A stretch of DNA of 64,000 nt from JAFDZO01 sp044226845 (GCA_044226845.1 JBGAGG010000016.1:1-64000), one strand, 5' to 3'. Shown: positions 50,020 through 60,119, counted from the stretch's first letter. Numbers and translations: made by a program. The notes: generated by a model from the sequence alone, not told the origin.

Positions 50020-51726
50020 ATGAAGAAACTATTACTTCTCGTAGTTTTTTTCGGTTTATCTTCTACTATTTTCTCCCAATGGTCAACCGACCCAAATATT
50101 AATAACTCAGTTTCGACAGCAAGCGGGAATCAGCAGAATGTTGCAACTTGCCCTGACGGAGCAGGAGGCTTAATAATGACATGGGTTGATGTACCAACAG
50201 CAAAAATCTATGCGCAAAGAATTAATGCTTTCGGGCAGGCGCAATGGACTACCGGCGGCATTAATATCAGCGGAAATACAGGCGATCACTCTATGCCATG
50301 TATAACATCCGATGCAGGCGGCGGAGCAATTATCGGCTGGAGAGATAGCAGAAATGGAAACCATGATGTGTATGCGCAAAGAGTAAGAGTAGACGGATTA
50401 TTAATGTGGGCAGCAGGTGGAGTTAGAGTTTCAGCAGTTCCTTATCCCAACATGACTCAATTAAGATGTATGGGAGCTGAAGCAGGTTATGCAATTTTCG
50501 GATGGCTCAATTCTGCAAGCGGATTATATTCACAAAAAATAGATGCTACCGGATTAAGATTATGGGACGCAAATGATTTAAGAATTTCTTTCTTTGGTAC
50601 AAATTCATTTGATATGTGCAAAGATGCAGCAAAAGGAGTTTATTTTGCATACTCGATGCCTGATACTACATCGGACGGATGGGAAGAAGATATTTTCGCT
50701 CAACATGTTACATTAAGCGGAGATACACTTTGGAATATTCACCACTGCATTAATCACGATACTTTAACTCAATACCGTCCTTCGATGTGTGAGGATCAGG
50801 ATTACGGTTTCATAGTTTCATGGGAAGATTTCAGACATGATTCACACAGCGATATTTATGCTCAGCGTGTAGATTCAGCCCGCAACAAATACTGGGGTTC
50901 ACACGGAAAAGCTATCTGCACAACATCAGATAACCAGACAAGACCATATTGTATTTCAGATGCACACAGCGGTGCTCATATTGTGTGGCTGGACGATAGA
51001 AGTCAGCCTTCTGCTGGCAGCAGTCTGTATGGTCAGAATGTTAATCATAACGGGCAAACACAATGGACTAATAACGGTAAAAGAATTGCATACAGAGTTG
51101 ATGACTTCGTAACTGCTGACGGAAGAAATAATCCACAGGTAGCTGCAGTTGATGCACTTGGCGGACTTATTGCATGCTGGATAGGTTACAGCGATGACGG
51201 TTTAACAAATTACGGATTGCTTACACAGAGAATAGATTATTATGGCAGCACAATGTGGAGCTCAAACGGTGTGTTTGTAACTACAACTGACTTAGTAAAA
51301 GGACCATCAATGGTGTTTGACGGTGGAATGAGCGGATGCAATGTTGCATGGGCTGACGGCAGAACTTTCGGCTCGAGCGGATATGATATTTACGCTCAGC
51401 ATATTAAATCAGGCTCTGACTTAGGAAACAGACCATCATCAAATAATAATAATAACGTTTCTAAAGTCTCTACTGTAAAGCAAAATTATCCTAATCCTTT
51501 CAATCCTGTAACAAATATTTCATTTGAAATTTCTACTCAGGGATTTGTGTCATTAAAAATTTATGATATGACAGGAAGAGAAGTCGCAGTGCTTGCAAAC
51601 GGAGTTTATGCACCGGGGCAATACTCTGCAACATGGGATGCATCAAATTTTGCAACTGGCGCTTACTTGTATAAATTTATTGCAAATGAAAAAACTGAGA
51701 TAAAAACAATGATGCTTGTAAAGTAA
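50020..51726 (+). CDS. Secreted T9SS protein with repeated DIYAQRV-type motifs, copy 1
   Basis: The 568 residues have a signal peptide (1-19). A body of repeated short strands of the pattern IYAQRxxxxGxxxWxxxG recurs at least six times (for example KIYAQRINAFGQAQW, DVYAQRVRVDGLLMW and DIYAQRVDSARNKYW). This probably forms a beta-propeller. A type A sorting domain (about 485-568) has KQNYPNPFNPVTNISF, LKIYDMTGREVAVL and YLYKFIANEKTEIKTMMLVK. The next gene encodes a closely similar protein. Confidence 0.78.
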   Translation: MKKLLLLVVFFGLSSTIFSQWSTDPNINNSVSTASGNQQNVATCPDGAGGLIMTWVDVPTAKIYAQRINAFGQAQWTTGGINISGNTGDHSMPCITSDAGGGAIIGWRDSRNGNHDVYAQRVRVDGLLMWAAGGVRVSAVPYPNMTQLRCMGAEAGYAIFGWLNSASGLYSQKIDATGLRLWDANDLRISFFGTNSFDMCKDAAKGVYFAYSMPDTTSDGWEEDIFAQHVTLSGDTLWNIHHCINHDTLTQYRPSMCEDQDYGFIVSWEDFRHDSHSDIYAQRVDSARNKYWGSHGKAICTTSDNQTRPYCISDAHSGAHIVWLDDRSQPSAGSSLYGQNVNHNGQTQWTNNGKRIAYRVDDFVTADGRNNPQVAAVDALGGLIACWIGYSDDGLTNYGLLTQRIDYYGSTMWSSNGVFVTTTDLVKGPSMVFDGGMSGCNVAWADGRTFGSSGYDIYAQHIKSGSDLGNRPSSNNNNNVSKVSTVKQNYPNPFNPVTNISFEISTQGFVSLKIYDMTGREVAVLANGVYAPGQYSATWDASNFATGAYLYKFIANEKTEIKTMMLVK

Positions 51727-51757
51727 TAAGTGAAAAGTACAAAGTTATAAGATTTTG

Positions 51758-51784
51758 AAGGGAGCTTATGGCTCCCTTTTTTAT
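51758..51784 (+). terminator. Intrinsic terminator
   Basis: Stem aagggagc (51758-51765) with gctccctt (51771-51778), followed by T-run. Confidence 0.88.
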
Positions 51785-51952
51785 TTGGTGAAAATACGTG
51801 TAGATTTTTCTTGTTGAGAATATACTCTCTTTTTGAATTGTTTTTTCATCATAATTTGAATCTTTTTGATAAGCTTCTCTTCTGGAAAATTCCAACTTTC
51901 CTCAATATTCATAGGCTAATAAAGTAAATTTTCGAAATTTAATTTTGCTGCT

Positions 51953-53632
51953 ATGAAAAAACTAATTCTTCTGGTATTTTTTTTCGGTTTTTACAAATCT
52001 GTTTTTTCCCAATGGTCAACTGACCCAAATGTTAATAATCAGGTCTCAACAATAAGCGGAAATCAGCAAAACGTTGCTGCATGTCCCGACGGGGCAGGCG
52101 GAATAATTATTTGCTGGGTTGACGTGCCTACTGCTAAAATCTATGCTCAAAAAATTAACACGTTCGGTCAGGCTCAATGGCCTGCCGGCGGTATTAATAT
52201 TAGCGGTAATACAGGAGACCACTCAATGCCTTGCATCTGCTCTGATGCAGCCGGCGGCGCAATAATCGGCTGGAGAGATACAAGAAACGGGACCTGGAGT
52301 GTATATGCCCAGAGAGTAAGGACAGATGGTAATTTATTATGGACTTCCGGCGGTGTAAAAGTCTCTTTTACGAATTATAGTAATTTGATACAGTTGAAAT
52401 GTATGGGAGCAGAAGCCGGATATGCAATTTTTGCCTGGGTCAACTGGTCAACAGGACTATACTCTCAAAAGCTTGATGCTTTCGGAGTGAAACTATGGAA
52501 TGCAACTGATCTACAAATTTCGTTTATAGTAACAGATTCTTTCGATATGTGCAGAGATGCTCAGAACGGCGGTTATTTTACATATTCAATGTTCCATACA
52601 AATCCTGCAGGGTATCAGGAAGATATTTTTGCTCAGCACGTTTCTGCTTTGGGTGATACGTTATGGAATATTCACAAAGAAATCTGCCACGATACATTGC
52701 CACAAATAAGACCTTCAATGTGTGAGGACCAGGATTTTGGTTTCGTTGTCGCATGGGAAGATCCAAGAGCCGGCAACGCTGATATTTATGCAGCAAGACT
52801 TGATTCTGCTGGAAATCAGTATTGGGGGACAAATGGAAAACAAATAAGTTCTGATGTAAATAATCAAAGAAGACCATATTGTATTTCAGATGCGCATGGT
52901 GGAGCTCATATAGTATGGCTTGACGGAGACGGCTTATGGGGTCAGAATGTTACACATAACGGAGCAACCCGATGGGCAACAAACGGAATTAGAATCGCTC
53001 ATAGAGTTGACGGATTTAATACTCAGGACGGACGTAATAATCCACAGGTTGCTTCAGTTGATGCGCTTGGTGGACTTATTGCCTGCTGGATAGGATACTA
53101 TGATGATGCTTTAACTCAATATGGAGTACTTGCACAGAGATTAGATTACAGTGGCAATCTTCAATGGAATGCGAACGGAGTATTTGTCACAAAAGGCAGT
53201 TTGAAAAAAGGACCTGCATTAATATTTGACGGCGGTTCAAGCGGATGCAATATTGCATGGGCAGATGGCAGAAATTTCGCTTTGAGCGGTTATGATATTT
53301 ACGCTCAGCATATTAAATCAGGTTCAGAGTTAGGAAACAGACCTGCGTTAATTAATAATAACATTTCTAAATTATCAACTATAAAACAAAATTTCCCAAA
53401 TCCTTTCAATCCTTTAACTAATATCTCGTTTGATATTTCTTCACAGGGATTTGTATCGTTGAAAGTTTATGATATGACAGGAAGGGAAGTAGCTGTGCTG
53501 GCAAACGGAGTATATGCTCCGGGTGAGTACTCTGTTACCTGGGACGCTACAGATTTTGCAACAGGTGCTTATCTTTATAAATTTATTACTAATGAGAAGA
53601 CCGAAATAAAAACAATGATGCTGATAAAGTAG
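51953..53632 (+). CDS. Secreted T9SS protein with repeated DIYAQRV-type motifs, copy 2
   Basis: The 559-residue paralog of the 50020 product is similar from the signal peptide to the sorting domain (KQNFPNPFNPLTNISF, LKVYDMTGREVAVL and KTMMLIK). The upstream regions also share ggaaaattccaac-like sequence before both starts, so the duplication included the promoter. The differences are spread over the gene and no frame is broken, so both copies are probably used. Confidence 0.8.
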   Translation: MKKLILLVFFFGFYKSVFSQWSTDPNVNNQVSTISGNQQNVAACPDGAGGIIICWVDVPTAKIYAQKINTFGQAQWPAGGINISGNTGDHSMPCICSDAAGGAIIGWRDTRNGTWSVYAQRVRTDGNLLWTSGGVKVSFTNYSNLIQLKCMGAEAGYAIFAWVNWSTGLYSQKLDAFGVKLWNATDLQISFIVTDSFDMCRDAQNGGYFTYSMFHTNPAGYQEDIFAQHVSALGDTLWNIHKEICHDTLPQIRPSMCEDQDFGFVVAWEDPRAGNADIYAARLDSAGNQYWGTNGKQISSDVNNQRRPYCISDAHGGAHIVWLDGDGLWGQNVTHNGATRWATNGIRIAHRVDGFNTQDGRNNPQVASVDALGGLIACWIGYYDDALTQYGVLAQRLDYSGNLQWNANGVFVTKGSLKKGPALIFDGGSSGCNIAWADGRNFALSGYDIYAQHIKSGSELGNRPALINNNISKLSTIKQNFPNPFNPLTNISFDISSQGFVSLKVYDMTGREVAVLANGVYAPGEYSVTWDATDFATGAYLYKFITNEKTEIKTMMLIK

Positions 53633-53689
53633 ATAGTATGAAGTAGAAGGTATAAAGTATTTTATAAATGAATGATTAAAATTATATTG

Positions 53690-53717
53690 AGGGGGAGCTG
53701 AATGCTCCCCTTTATTT
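53690..53717 (+). terminator. Intrinsic terminator
   Basis: Stem ggggagc (53692-53698) with gctcccc (53704-53710), then tttattt. Confidence 0.85.
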
Positions 53718-53737
53718 AAGTTCATCCTATTTGTGAT

Positions 53738-54670
53738 ATGAAAAAATTCTACTTCTCATTTTTTTTATTATTTGTATCCCTGATTTTAATTCAGGCATGT
53801 TTCAGCCAGCCGAGATATATTCAGACATTCGATGCAGTCAGCCCCGGTTCTCTTCCCGGAGGTTGGCAGGCAGTAAATAATTCGGGATTCACGATCCGCC
53901 AAAGCGCTCAATGGCAGGTGAGAGATTCAGGTCAGTATATTTCATATTTATCGTCATTCACCAGTACACGTTCGCGAAGCGGTAAAAGGGCTGTAAGCGT
54001 AAATTATTATGCTGGACTAAGAGATTCAGTTGCAAATTTGTTCGGTACTGCAGATACATGGCTAATCTCTCCCGCTCTCAGCACTATTTCAGGTGATTCA
54101 TTAAGGTTTTTTGCTACAGGGTGTTACAATAATAATCAGGATAGTTTACAGATCTGGGTTTCTACAACTAACGGTTCTATTTCAAGCTTTACCCGCAAAC
54201 TTGGAACAATAAAATGGTTACCCGGAAGCCAATATGGAAAATTTACCCGATATACATACTCACTCAATGGTTTGACACCGGGCACGGTTTATATTGGTTT
54301 CAGATATTTTATGGATTGCACAGGGGGTGACGGATATATGGTGCAGATTGATGACTTTGCGATGGGAGTGAATGTAGGGGTAGAAAATAATACGACAGGC
54401 ATACCTCCTAAATATGATTTGGGTCAGAATTATCCAAATCCATTTAATCCTTCAACAACCATAAGATTTGATTTGCCAAAAAATTCTTCATATCAATTTT
54501 CTGTTTACAATATTTTAGGAATGAAAGTTTATGAAGAAAATGACGAAAATTTATCTCCGGGTTCGTATAATATAAATTTGAATATGAGCACTTTCGCAAG
54601 CGGAGTATATTTTTATACTCTGAGAGCAGGGGATTTTTTTGAAAGAAAACAAATGATGCTGGTAAAGTAA
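53738..54670 (+). CDS. Secreted choice-of-anchor-J-type protein with T9SS sorting domain
   Basis: The 310 residues have a signal peptide (1-24) and a jelly-roll domain of the choice-of-anchor J/MAM type (about 26-205; IQTFDAVSPGSLPGGWQAVNNSG, DTWLISPALSTISGDSLRFFATG, VQIDDFAMGV). A sorting domain follows (about 225-310; GQNYPNPFNPSTTIRF, SVYNILGMKVYEE, YFYTLRAGDF). Such domains bind carbohydrate or protein at the cell surface. Confidence 0.78.
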   Translation: MKKFYFSFFLLFVSLILIQACFSQPRYIQTFDAVSPGSLPGGWQAVNNSGFTIRQSAQWQVRDSGQYISYLSSFTSTRSRSGKRAVSVNYYAGLRDSVANLFGTADTWLISPALSTISGDSLRFFATGCYNNNQDSLQIWVSTTNGSISSFTRKLGTIKWLPGSQYGKFTRYTYSLNGLTPGTVYIGFRYFMDCTGGDGYMVQIDDFAMGVNVGVENNTTGIPPKYDLGQNYPNPFNPSTTIRFDLPKNSSYQFSVYNILGMKVYEENDENLSPGSYNINLNMSTFASGVYFYTLRAGDFFERKQMMLVK

Positions 54671-54723
54671 ATTAAGTAATAAGTAGCAAAATTTTTAATC
54701 AGTAAATAAACTCCAAACCCCAA

Positions 54724-55782
54724 ATGAACAAAACAAAAACTCTGTTATTAATTCTGCCATTCTTTTTTTTAATCTTGTCTGTAAAGTTATCAGCGCAGAA
54801 TAATTATTCCATTCCGGCGCAGTCACCGTTCACTCATCACGTTGGAATTAACTTTAATGTTTTATTCACAAACTGGCTGCAGGACCCCAGCATAATGTAT
54901 GATGCAGATAAAAAGAATAAATGTGCAACCGACAGATTAACTCAAATCACAAAAAGATTCAAACTTGTAAGAATTTATTCATTTCTTATAGGAGGATTTG
55001 AAAATACCGGAACGCTTGACCCGGACGCTGCTGCATTAATGAATGTTATGAATGCTGATAGCGAAGTTGAAGGTGTTATCGGCACATCAAATGATAAGGC
55101 ATGGTTTTTAAATTCAGATAATGTAGATACATGGGTATCTAAATTAAAGGATGAGCTGGGTGATAATATTTCACAGGTAAAATGTATTCTTATCGGTAAT
55201 GAAGTAAATGCAAACGGCTTCAGTCCTGATGATATAAAAACAATAATGGATAATTATAAAAGCGCATTGGGAGATTTAAATATACCTGTTACTTTTTCAG
55301 TGACAAACTTAGCTCCGCAAGCCGGGGGAACTACTGAAGAGGCTTTGGTGGAAGTCCTTGTAAATAATTGGGATGAAAAATGGAATGGCGGATTTCCGTT
55401 TGTATTTATTGATCCGTATCCCGATGCTCCCGGAATAGGAAGTCCTGCAGGAGTTTTTGACTGGCAGTCAAGAGTTACTAAATATTATCAGACAAAATAT
55501 CCTAAGCTTCAGATTTTCATAGGAGAAACCGGAGCAGAAGGCTCTACAAGTGATGCAGCAGAGCTGCCGGTAATAAACGGTTTATTATCACAATTGGATA
55601 TACAATATAAAGCTCACGGAAAAACAGTGCCTACATTTTTAATGGAAGCATTAGATGAACCAAGGAAAACGGGAACACCCGCCCAAGGAAATATGGGGAT
55701 ATATAAAGATAATAATGATCCTATGAAGGGAAGTTCAATTTCTATTAAAAGCGGAATTGTAGTACCTGACTGGATAAAGTAA
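54724..55782 (+). CDS. Secreted glycoside hydrolase family 17-like protein
   Basis: The 352 residues have a signal peptide (1-24) and a barrel resembling GH17 beta-1,3-glucanases. LVRIYSFLIGGFENTG is followed by the acid-base candidate in CILIGNEVNANG, the strand FPFVFIDPYPD and the nucleophile candidate in IFIGETGAEGS. It has no T9SS sorting domain, unlike its neighbours, and would be periplasmic or exported by another route. The substrate is inferred to be a beta-glucan. Confidence 0.65.
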   Translation: MNKTKTLLLILPFFFLILSVKLSAQNNYSIPAQSPFTHHVGINFNVLFTNWLQDPSIMYDADKKNKCATDRLTQITKRFKLVRIYSFLIGGFENTGTLDPDAAALMNVMNADSEVEGVIGTSNDKAWFLNSDNVDTWVSKLKDELGDNISQVKCILIGNEVNANGFSPDDIKTIMDNYKSALGDLNIPVTFSVTNLAPQAGGTTEEALVEVLVNNWDEKWNGGFPFVFIDPYPDAPGIGSPAGVFDWQSRVTKYYQTKYPKLQIFIGETGAEGSTSDAAELPVINGLLSQLDIQYKAHGKTVPTFLMEALDEPRKTGTPAQGNMGIYKDNNDPMKGSSISIKSGIVVPDWIK

Positions 55783-55790
55783 AAATATAT

Positions 55791-55818
55791 CGGGGCGTAT
55801 TAAACGCCCCGTTTTTAA
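55791..55818. terminator. Intrinsic terminator between convergent genes
   Basis: An 8-bp GC-rich stem, cggggcgt (55791-55798) with acgccccg (55804-55811), then T-rich on the plus strand. A partial A-rich left side suggests it also serves the minus-strand patatin gene. Confidence 0.82.
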
Positions 55819-55834
55819 CTTAATGCTTGCTGGT

Positions 55835-56773
55835 TTATTGATCATTCTTAACCTTCTCTGAAATAATCTTCTTTATCTCTTCAATTTTTTCTTTTGCAGC
55901 AGTATATCCGGCATCGTAAATTTGTTTATCGTAGGCATCGCTTAACGGAGGGAACTGATCTACTTTCGGATTTAATGTAATATCAGCTAAGCTTGCATTA
56001 TGGTTGCCTATATTGATAGCATTTACCTGTCCGCCTCTTCTTAATACATCTATGAAAGTTTTTATATCTTCTGCCTTTAAAGATGGAAGAACTGACATAA
56101 GGTTAATTGCAATTACGACATCGGGATTATATTCTTTTGCAATATTTACTGCTACGTTATTCCATACTCCTCCATCGACTAAAACCATTCCGTACATTTT
56201 CACAGGGTCAAACACCATCGGAATAGCGCATGAAGAATTGACTGACGGCGCTATCGGTCCCGATGAAAGAGCAATCGTTTTTCCGCTTAGTAGATCGGAT
56301 GTAATGGCAACAAAAGGAATTTTTAACTGCTCAATATTTTTGGTTTTGATATGAGCTTTTATATAGTCTTGCAGATTTTCACCTGTAACAAATCCTACCA
56401 TTGAGTTAAATATCGAAGCATTGAAAATGTCACCCGCCTTTACTTTGCTTGCAAGAACTCTGAGTGAATCGCTGTTAGGATTATTTGCATACATAGCGCC
56501 TACAAAACTGCCCACACTAGTTCCGACAATCAAATCAATAGGTATATTATTTTCTTCGAATACTTTTAGCGCGCCAAGGTGAGCCATACCAAGAAATGCT
56601 CCTCCTCCAAGTACCAGCGCAACACGAGGTTTTTTATCAAGCTTACGCGGCGGAGGCATTGTGCGGGGTGAATCGATTACCATAAAAGATGCAGAACAGG
56701 AAGACAAAACAGTTGATAGAACAAAAGAGCAAATCAGCAGGCTGATAAGCAGAAGATTTTTTTGGGGTTTCAT
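55835..56773 (-). CDS. Patatin-like phospholipase lipoprotein
   Basis: The 312 residues have a lipoprotein signal (lipobox LSSC, Cys26) and a patatin fold. The oxyanion hole is VLGGGAFLGMAHLGAL, the nucleophile Ser lies in GTSVGSFVGAM (GxSxG), and the catalytic Asp is in VLVDGGVWNNVAV (DGG). It should hydrolyse lipids at the outer membrane inner face. This is close to the RssA-type group. Both dyad residues are intact. Confidence 0.88.
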   Translation of the reverse strand: MKPQKNLLLISLLICSFVLSTVLSSCSASFMVIDSPRTMPPPRKLDKKPRVALVLGGGAFLGMAHLGALKVFEENNIPIDLIVGTSVGSFVGAMYANNPNSDSLRVLASKVKAGDIFNASIFNSMVGFVTGENLQDYIKAHIKTKNIEQLKIPFVAITSDLLSGKTIALSSGPIAPSVNSSCAIPMVFDPVKMYGMVLVDGGVWNNVAVNIAKEYNPDVVIAINLMSVLPSLKAEDIKTFIDVLRRGGQVNAINIGNHNASLADITLNPKVDQFPPLSDAYDKQIYDAGYTAAKEKIEEIKKIISEKVKNDQ

Positions 56774-56814
56774 AAGGGTTATTAGAAATTATGAACTATA
56801 TTAATTTATTTTCT

Positions 56815-56848
56815 CTAATATAAATAAAGCCCGTTTTAAACGGGCTCT
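56815..56848 (-). terminator. Intrinsic terminator of the DHS-like gene
   Basis: agcccgtt (56828-56835) pairs with aacgggct (56839-56846). On the minus strand a T-rich run follows, as expected at the end of the 56883 gene. Confidence 0.8.
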
Positions 56849-56882
56849 TAATTCGGAATAATTATTTATCTATCTATACCTT

Positions 56883-57860
56883 TTACTGTCCTAAAATCCA
56901 TGCAAATATAAGAGGTGCTACGATTGTAGCATCGGATTCAACTATGAATTTAGGAGTATGAATATCGAGCTTTCCCCATGTAATTTTTTCATTAGGGACT
57001 GCGCCGGAGTATGAGCCGTAAGAAGTAGTTGAATCTGAAATCTGGCAGAAATAACTCCAGAAAGGAACATCGTGCATTTCCATGTCCTGATAAAGCATAG
57101 GCACAACGCAGATAGGGAAATCACCGGCAATACCGCCGCCGATCTGGAAAAATCCAACGCCTTTACCGTCTGAATTTTTTGTATACCAGTCAGCAAGCCA
57201 TGCCATATACTCAATGCCGCTTTTCATTGTAGATGCTTTTATTTCACCTTTGATTACATAGGATGCAAATATATTCCCCATAGTGCTGTCTTCCCAGCCG
57301 GGGACAACAATCGGCAGATTCTTTTCCATTGCTGCAAGCATCCAGGAATTTTTCGGATCTATTTCATAGTATTGTTCAAGCACTCCGCTCTTCAGCATCT
57401 TATACATAAACTCATGCGGGAAGTAACGTTCGCCGTTATCATCTGCTTCTTTCCATAATTTGTGAATATGCTTCTGCAATCTTCTGAAAGCTTCTTCTTC
57501 AGGGATGCAGGTATCTGTTACACGGTTATAATGGTTTTCAAGTAAGTCCCATTCTTCCTGCGGGCTGAGGTCTCTGTAATTCGGTAAACGCTTGTAATGC
57601 GAGTGGGCAACAAGGTTCATAATATCTTCTTCAAGATTTGCTCCCGTGCAGCTGATGATTGCAATTTTATCCTGTCTTATCATTTCGGCTAAAGAAATGC
57701 CGAGCTCTGCCGTACTCATTGCGCCGGCAAGTGATACGAGCATTTTACCGCCGTTATCAAGGTGTTCTTCATATCCTTTTGCAGCATCTATTAATGCAGC
57801 AGCATTAAAGTGCAGGAAATTTTGTTCGATAAATTTTGAAATAGGACCTCTTGTTTTCAT
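56883..57860 (-). CDS. Deoxyhypusine synthase-like protein
   Basis: The 325 residues match the DHS fold: MLVSLAGAMSTAELG, IISCTGANLEEDI, VVPGWEDSTMGN, GVGFFQIGGGIAGDFPICVVPM, and SYSGAVPNEKITWGKL, which carries the Lys that forms the spermidine imine in eukaryotic DHS. Bacteria lack eIF5A, so the bacterial members are thought to make homospermidine or other polyamines, or modify another target. It is a lone gene here, without polyamine neighbours. Confidence 0.85.
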   Translation of the reverse strand: MKTRGPISKFIEQNFLHFNAAALIDAAKGYEEHLDNGGKMLVSLAGAMSTAELGISLAEMIRQDKIAIISCTGANLEEDIMNLVAHSHYKRLPNYRDLSPQEEWDLLENHYNRVTDTCIPEEEAFRRLQKHIHKLWKEADDNGERYFPHEFMYKMLKSGVLEQYYEIDPKNSWMLAAMEKNLPIVVPGWEDSTMGNIFASYVIKGEIKASTMKSGIEYMAWLADWYTKNSDGKGVGFFQIGGGIAGDFPICVVPMLYQDMEMHDVPFWSYFCQISDSTTSYGSYSGAVPNEKITWGKLDIHTPKFIVESDATIVAPLIFAWILGQ

Positions 57861-58123
57861 AAATATTATTATTTCTGGTTAAAATTCTTAAAAAAGACCG
57901 ATGGAGATGTTAAAATACTATTATAAGCGATATAATAAAATGAAAAAATACCTGTCAGATTAAAATAAATTGCAATTTTTAAACATTTCCCATTTTTGCA
58001 ATTGATTAACTTTCAGAAAATTGGTATTTTGTTAATTCGTTCTAATAGACAGCAGTTCAATTTGAGCAATCCCGCTAAAAGCGGCATAGTCTGAAACCAA
58101 AAGTTTAGAAATAAATTTTGTAA

Positions 58124-58196
58124 GGACAGGTAGCTCAGTTGGTAGAGCAACGGCCTGAAAAGCCGTGTGTCGCCGGTTCAATTCCGGCCCTGTCCA
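58124..58196 (+). tRNA. tRNA-Phe (anticodon GAA)
   Basis: The 7-bp acceptor stem, ggacagg (58124-58130) with cctgtcc (58189-58195), D-loop tagctcagttggta, anticodon stem-loop acggcctGAAaagccgt, and T-arm gccggttcaattccggc are all present, with discriminator A. CCA is not encoded. The 263 bases upstream hold a small hairpin (58072-58084) and no gene. A terminator follows immediately. Confidence 0.97.
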
Positions 58197-58200
58197 CTTT

Positions 58201-58230
58201 AAAAAGCCCGTTAATAACGGGCTTTTTTAT
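58201..58230 (+). terminator. Terminator after tRNA-Phe
   Basis: Stem aaaaagcccgtt (58201-58212) with aacgggcttttt (58216-58227), then T, ends the tRNA transcript. Confidence 0.9.
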
Positions 58231-58309
58231 TTATACCGAATAATTGAATTTATTTAGCTTAAAACACTAAGTACTTTTCTTTAAGGCTTGGAAATAACTA
58301 TGCACGATT

Positions 58310-60085
58310 ATGAAAAAGCCAATTTTAGTTATTCTTGCACTTCTTCTATTCTCATTTTCAATTCAGGCACAAAGCCAAAGATCATACATTAATAATAAAG
58401 AGAAAATCAATAAGACCTTTTTAGAAAAAGGTGAAGTCTATTTTAAATTTCTTTGTTCATCTAAAGATGAAGTTAATAAAATCACCGAGCTGATTTCCAT
58501 CGATAATGTAAAAGATGTTATTCTCGGTTACGAAGTAAAAGCATTTGCCAATGAAAAAGAGTTCGATGATTTTTTAAAGCTTAATGTAGAATTTGACCTT
58601 CTTCCGCTTCCGTGTGAATCTGTTAAAGAGCCTGTGAAGATGGCAGATAATTTACATTCAATTTCTGCATGGGATTCATACCCGACTTACGATGCCTATA
58701 TTACAATGATGAATAACTTTGCTGCGACTCACCCTGACATTTGTAAAATCGTAAATATCGGAACAACTGTACAGGGAAGACAATTATTATTTGCCGTTAT
58801 TTCAGATAGTGTGAACTCGAGAAAACCCAAGCCAAGATTCATGTACACTTCATCAATACATGGCGATGAAGTGACCGGATATATCTTAATGCTGCGCTTT
58901 ATAGATACCTTGCTGAGCAGTTATAGTGCAAACAACAAGCTCACTAATCTTGTAAAAAACTGTGAGATTTGGATATGCCCCCTTGCAAATCCTGACGGTA
59001 CTTATAAAGGCGGCAACAATACAGTAAACGGAGCAGTTCGATTCAACTCTAACAATATTGACTTAAACAGAAACTATCCCGATGCAGCGGCAGGTCCGCA
59101 TCCCGACGGAAATGTTTACCAGCCCGAAACAATTGCATTCATGAATATTGCCAATACATACAATTTTACCATGGGTGCAAATTTCCATGGAGGCGAAGAA
59201 GTTTTTAATTACCCATGGGATACCTGGGCACGCTTGCATCCCGATGATGACTGGAGCATTAAAGTCGGCAAGCGATATGTTGATACAGTGCATGCAAACA
59301 GTACAGGCGGATACATGACGGCAATTTTAGGTTACCCGAATTATCCCGGCTTAGTGAACGGCTATGCATGGTACAGAATAACCGGCGGAAGACAGGACTG
59401 GATGAACTATTACAAAGGTTGCCGCGAAGTTACTATAGAAATATCGGACACAAAATTATTACCTGCTGCCCAACTCCCTTCCCGATGGAATTACAATTTC
59501 AAATCTTTCATAAACCATGTCGGCGAATCACTATATGGTATCAGAGGAATTATCAGAGATTCAATAACCAATCGCCCTCTCAAAGCGAAAATATCCGTAC
59601 TTGGCAAAGAAATTACAGATAGCACCTGGATATTTTCGGATTCAATCTGCGGAGATTATCACAGGCTTATAGCAGCCGGGACATATACAATAACTTTTTC
59701 TTCTGCTAATCATTATTCTAAAACTATTACAGGAGTTCGCGCTCAGTATGATTCAACTACTATTCTCGATGTAATTCTCAGACCAAATACAATTAATATT
59801 TCAAACTTAAATACATTATCTTATACGTTTGAGTTAAGACAGAATTATCCAAATCCTTTTAATCCTTCAACTGTAATTAAATATTTTATTCCGGTAAAGA
59901 ACTTTGTAATGCTGAAGATTTACGATTCCAAAGGCTCGGAAATAATGAGTTTAGTCAATGAGTACAAATCCCCCGGTGAATATGAAATTCAATTTGTTAA
60001 TAAAAATCTCAGCAGCGGAATTTATTATTATAAATTAACAGCCGGAGATTTTTCAGAGACAAAGAAGATGATTCTGCTGAAATAA
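58310..60085 (+). CDS. Secreted M14 zinc carboxypeptidase with T9SS sorting domain
   Basis: The 591 residues have a signal peptide (1-20), a propeptide (about 25-110) and an M14 peptidase. Zinc ligands are the His and Glu of SSIHGDEVTGY and the His of NFHGGEEV; substrate Arg is in LNRNYPD, and the catalytic Glu is in TIEISDTKLL. A carboxypeptidase-regulatory-like beta domain (about 415-490; IRGIIRDSITNRPLKAKISV) and a sorting domain (about 510-591; RQNYPNPFNPSTVIKYF) follow. It is thus a surface or released metallopeptidase, with its key residues intact. Confidence 0.87.
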   Translation: MKKPILVILALLLFSFSIQAQSQRSYINNKEKINKTFLEKGEVYFKFLCSSKDEVNKITELISIDNVKDVILGYEVKAFANEKEFDDFLKLNVEFDLLPLPCESVKEPVKMADNLHSISAWDSYPTYDAYITMMNNFAATHPDICKIVNIGTTVQGRQLLFAVISDSVNSRKPKPRFMYTSSIHGDEVTGYILMLRFIDTLLSSYSANNKLTNLVKNCEIWICPLANPDGTYKGGNNTVNGAVRFNSNNIDLNRNYPDAAAGPHPDGNVYQPETIAFMNIANTYNFTMGANFHGGEEVFNYPWDTWARLHPDDDWSIKVGKRYVDTVHANSTGGYMTAILGYPNYPGLVNGYAWYRITGGRQDWMNYYKGCREVTIEISDTKLLPAAQLPSRWNYNFKSFINHVGESLYGIRGIIRDSITNRPLKAKISVLGKEITDSTWIFSDSICGDYHRLIAAGTYTITFSSANHYSKTITGVRAQYDSTTILDVILRPNTINISNLNTLSYTFELRQNYPNPFNPSTVIKYFIPVKNFVMLKIYDSKGSEIMSLVNEYKSPGEYEIQFVNKNLSSGIYYYKLTAGDFSETKKMILLK

Positions 60086-60119
60086 TTTTTTCAAATGTTT
60101 CCCATTTAAAGAAAGAATT

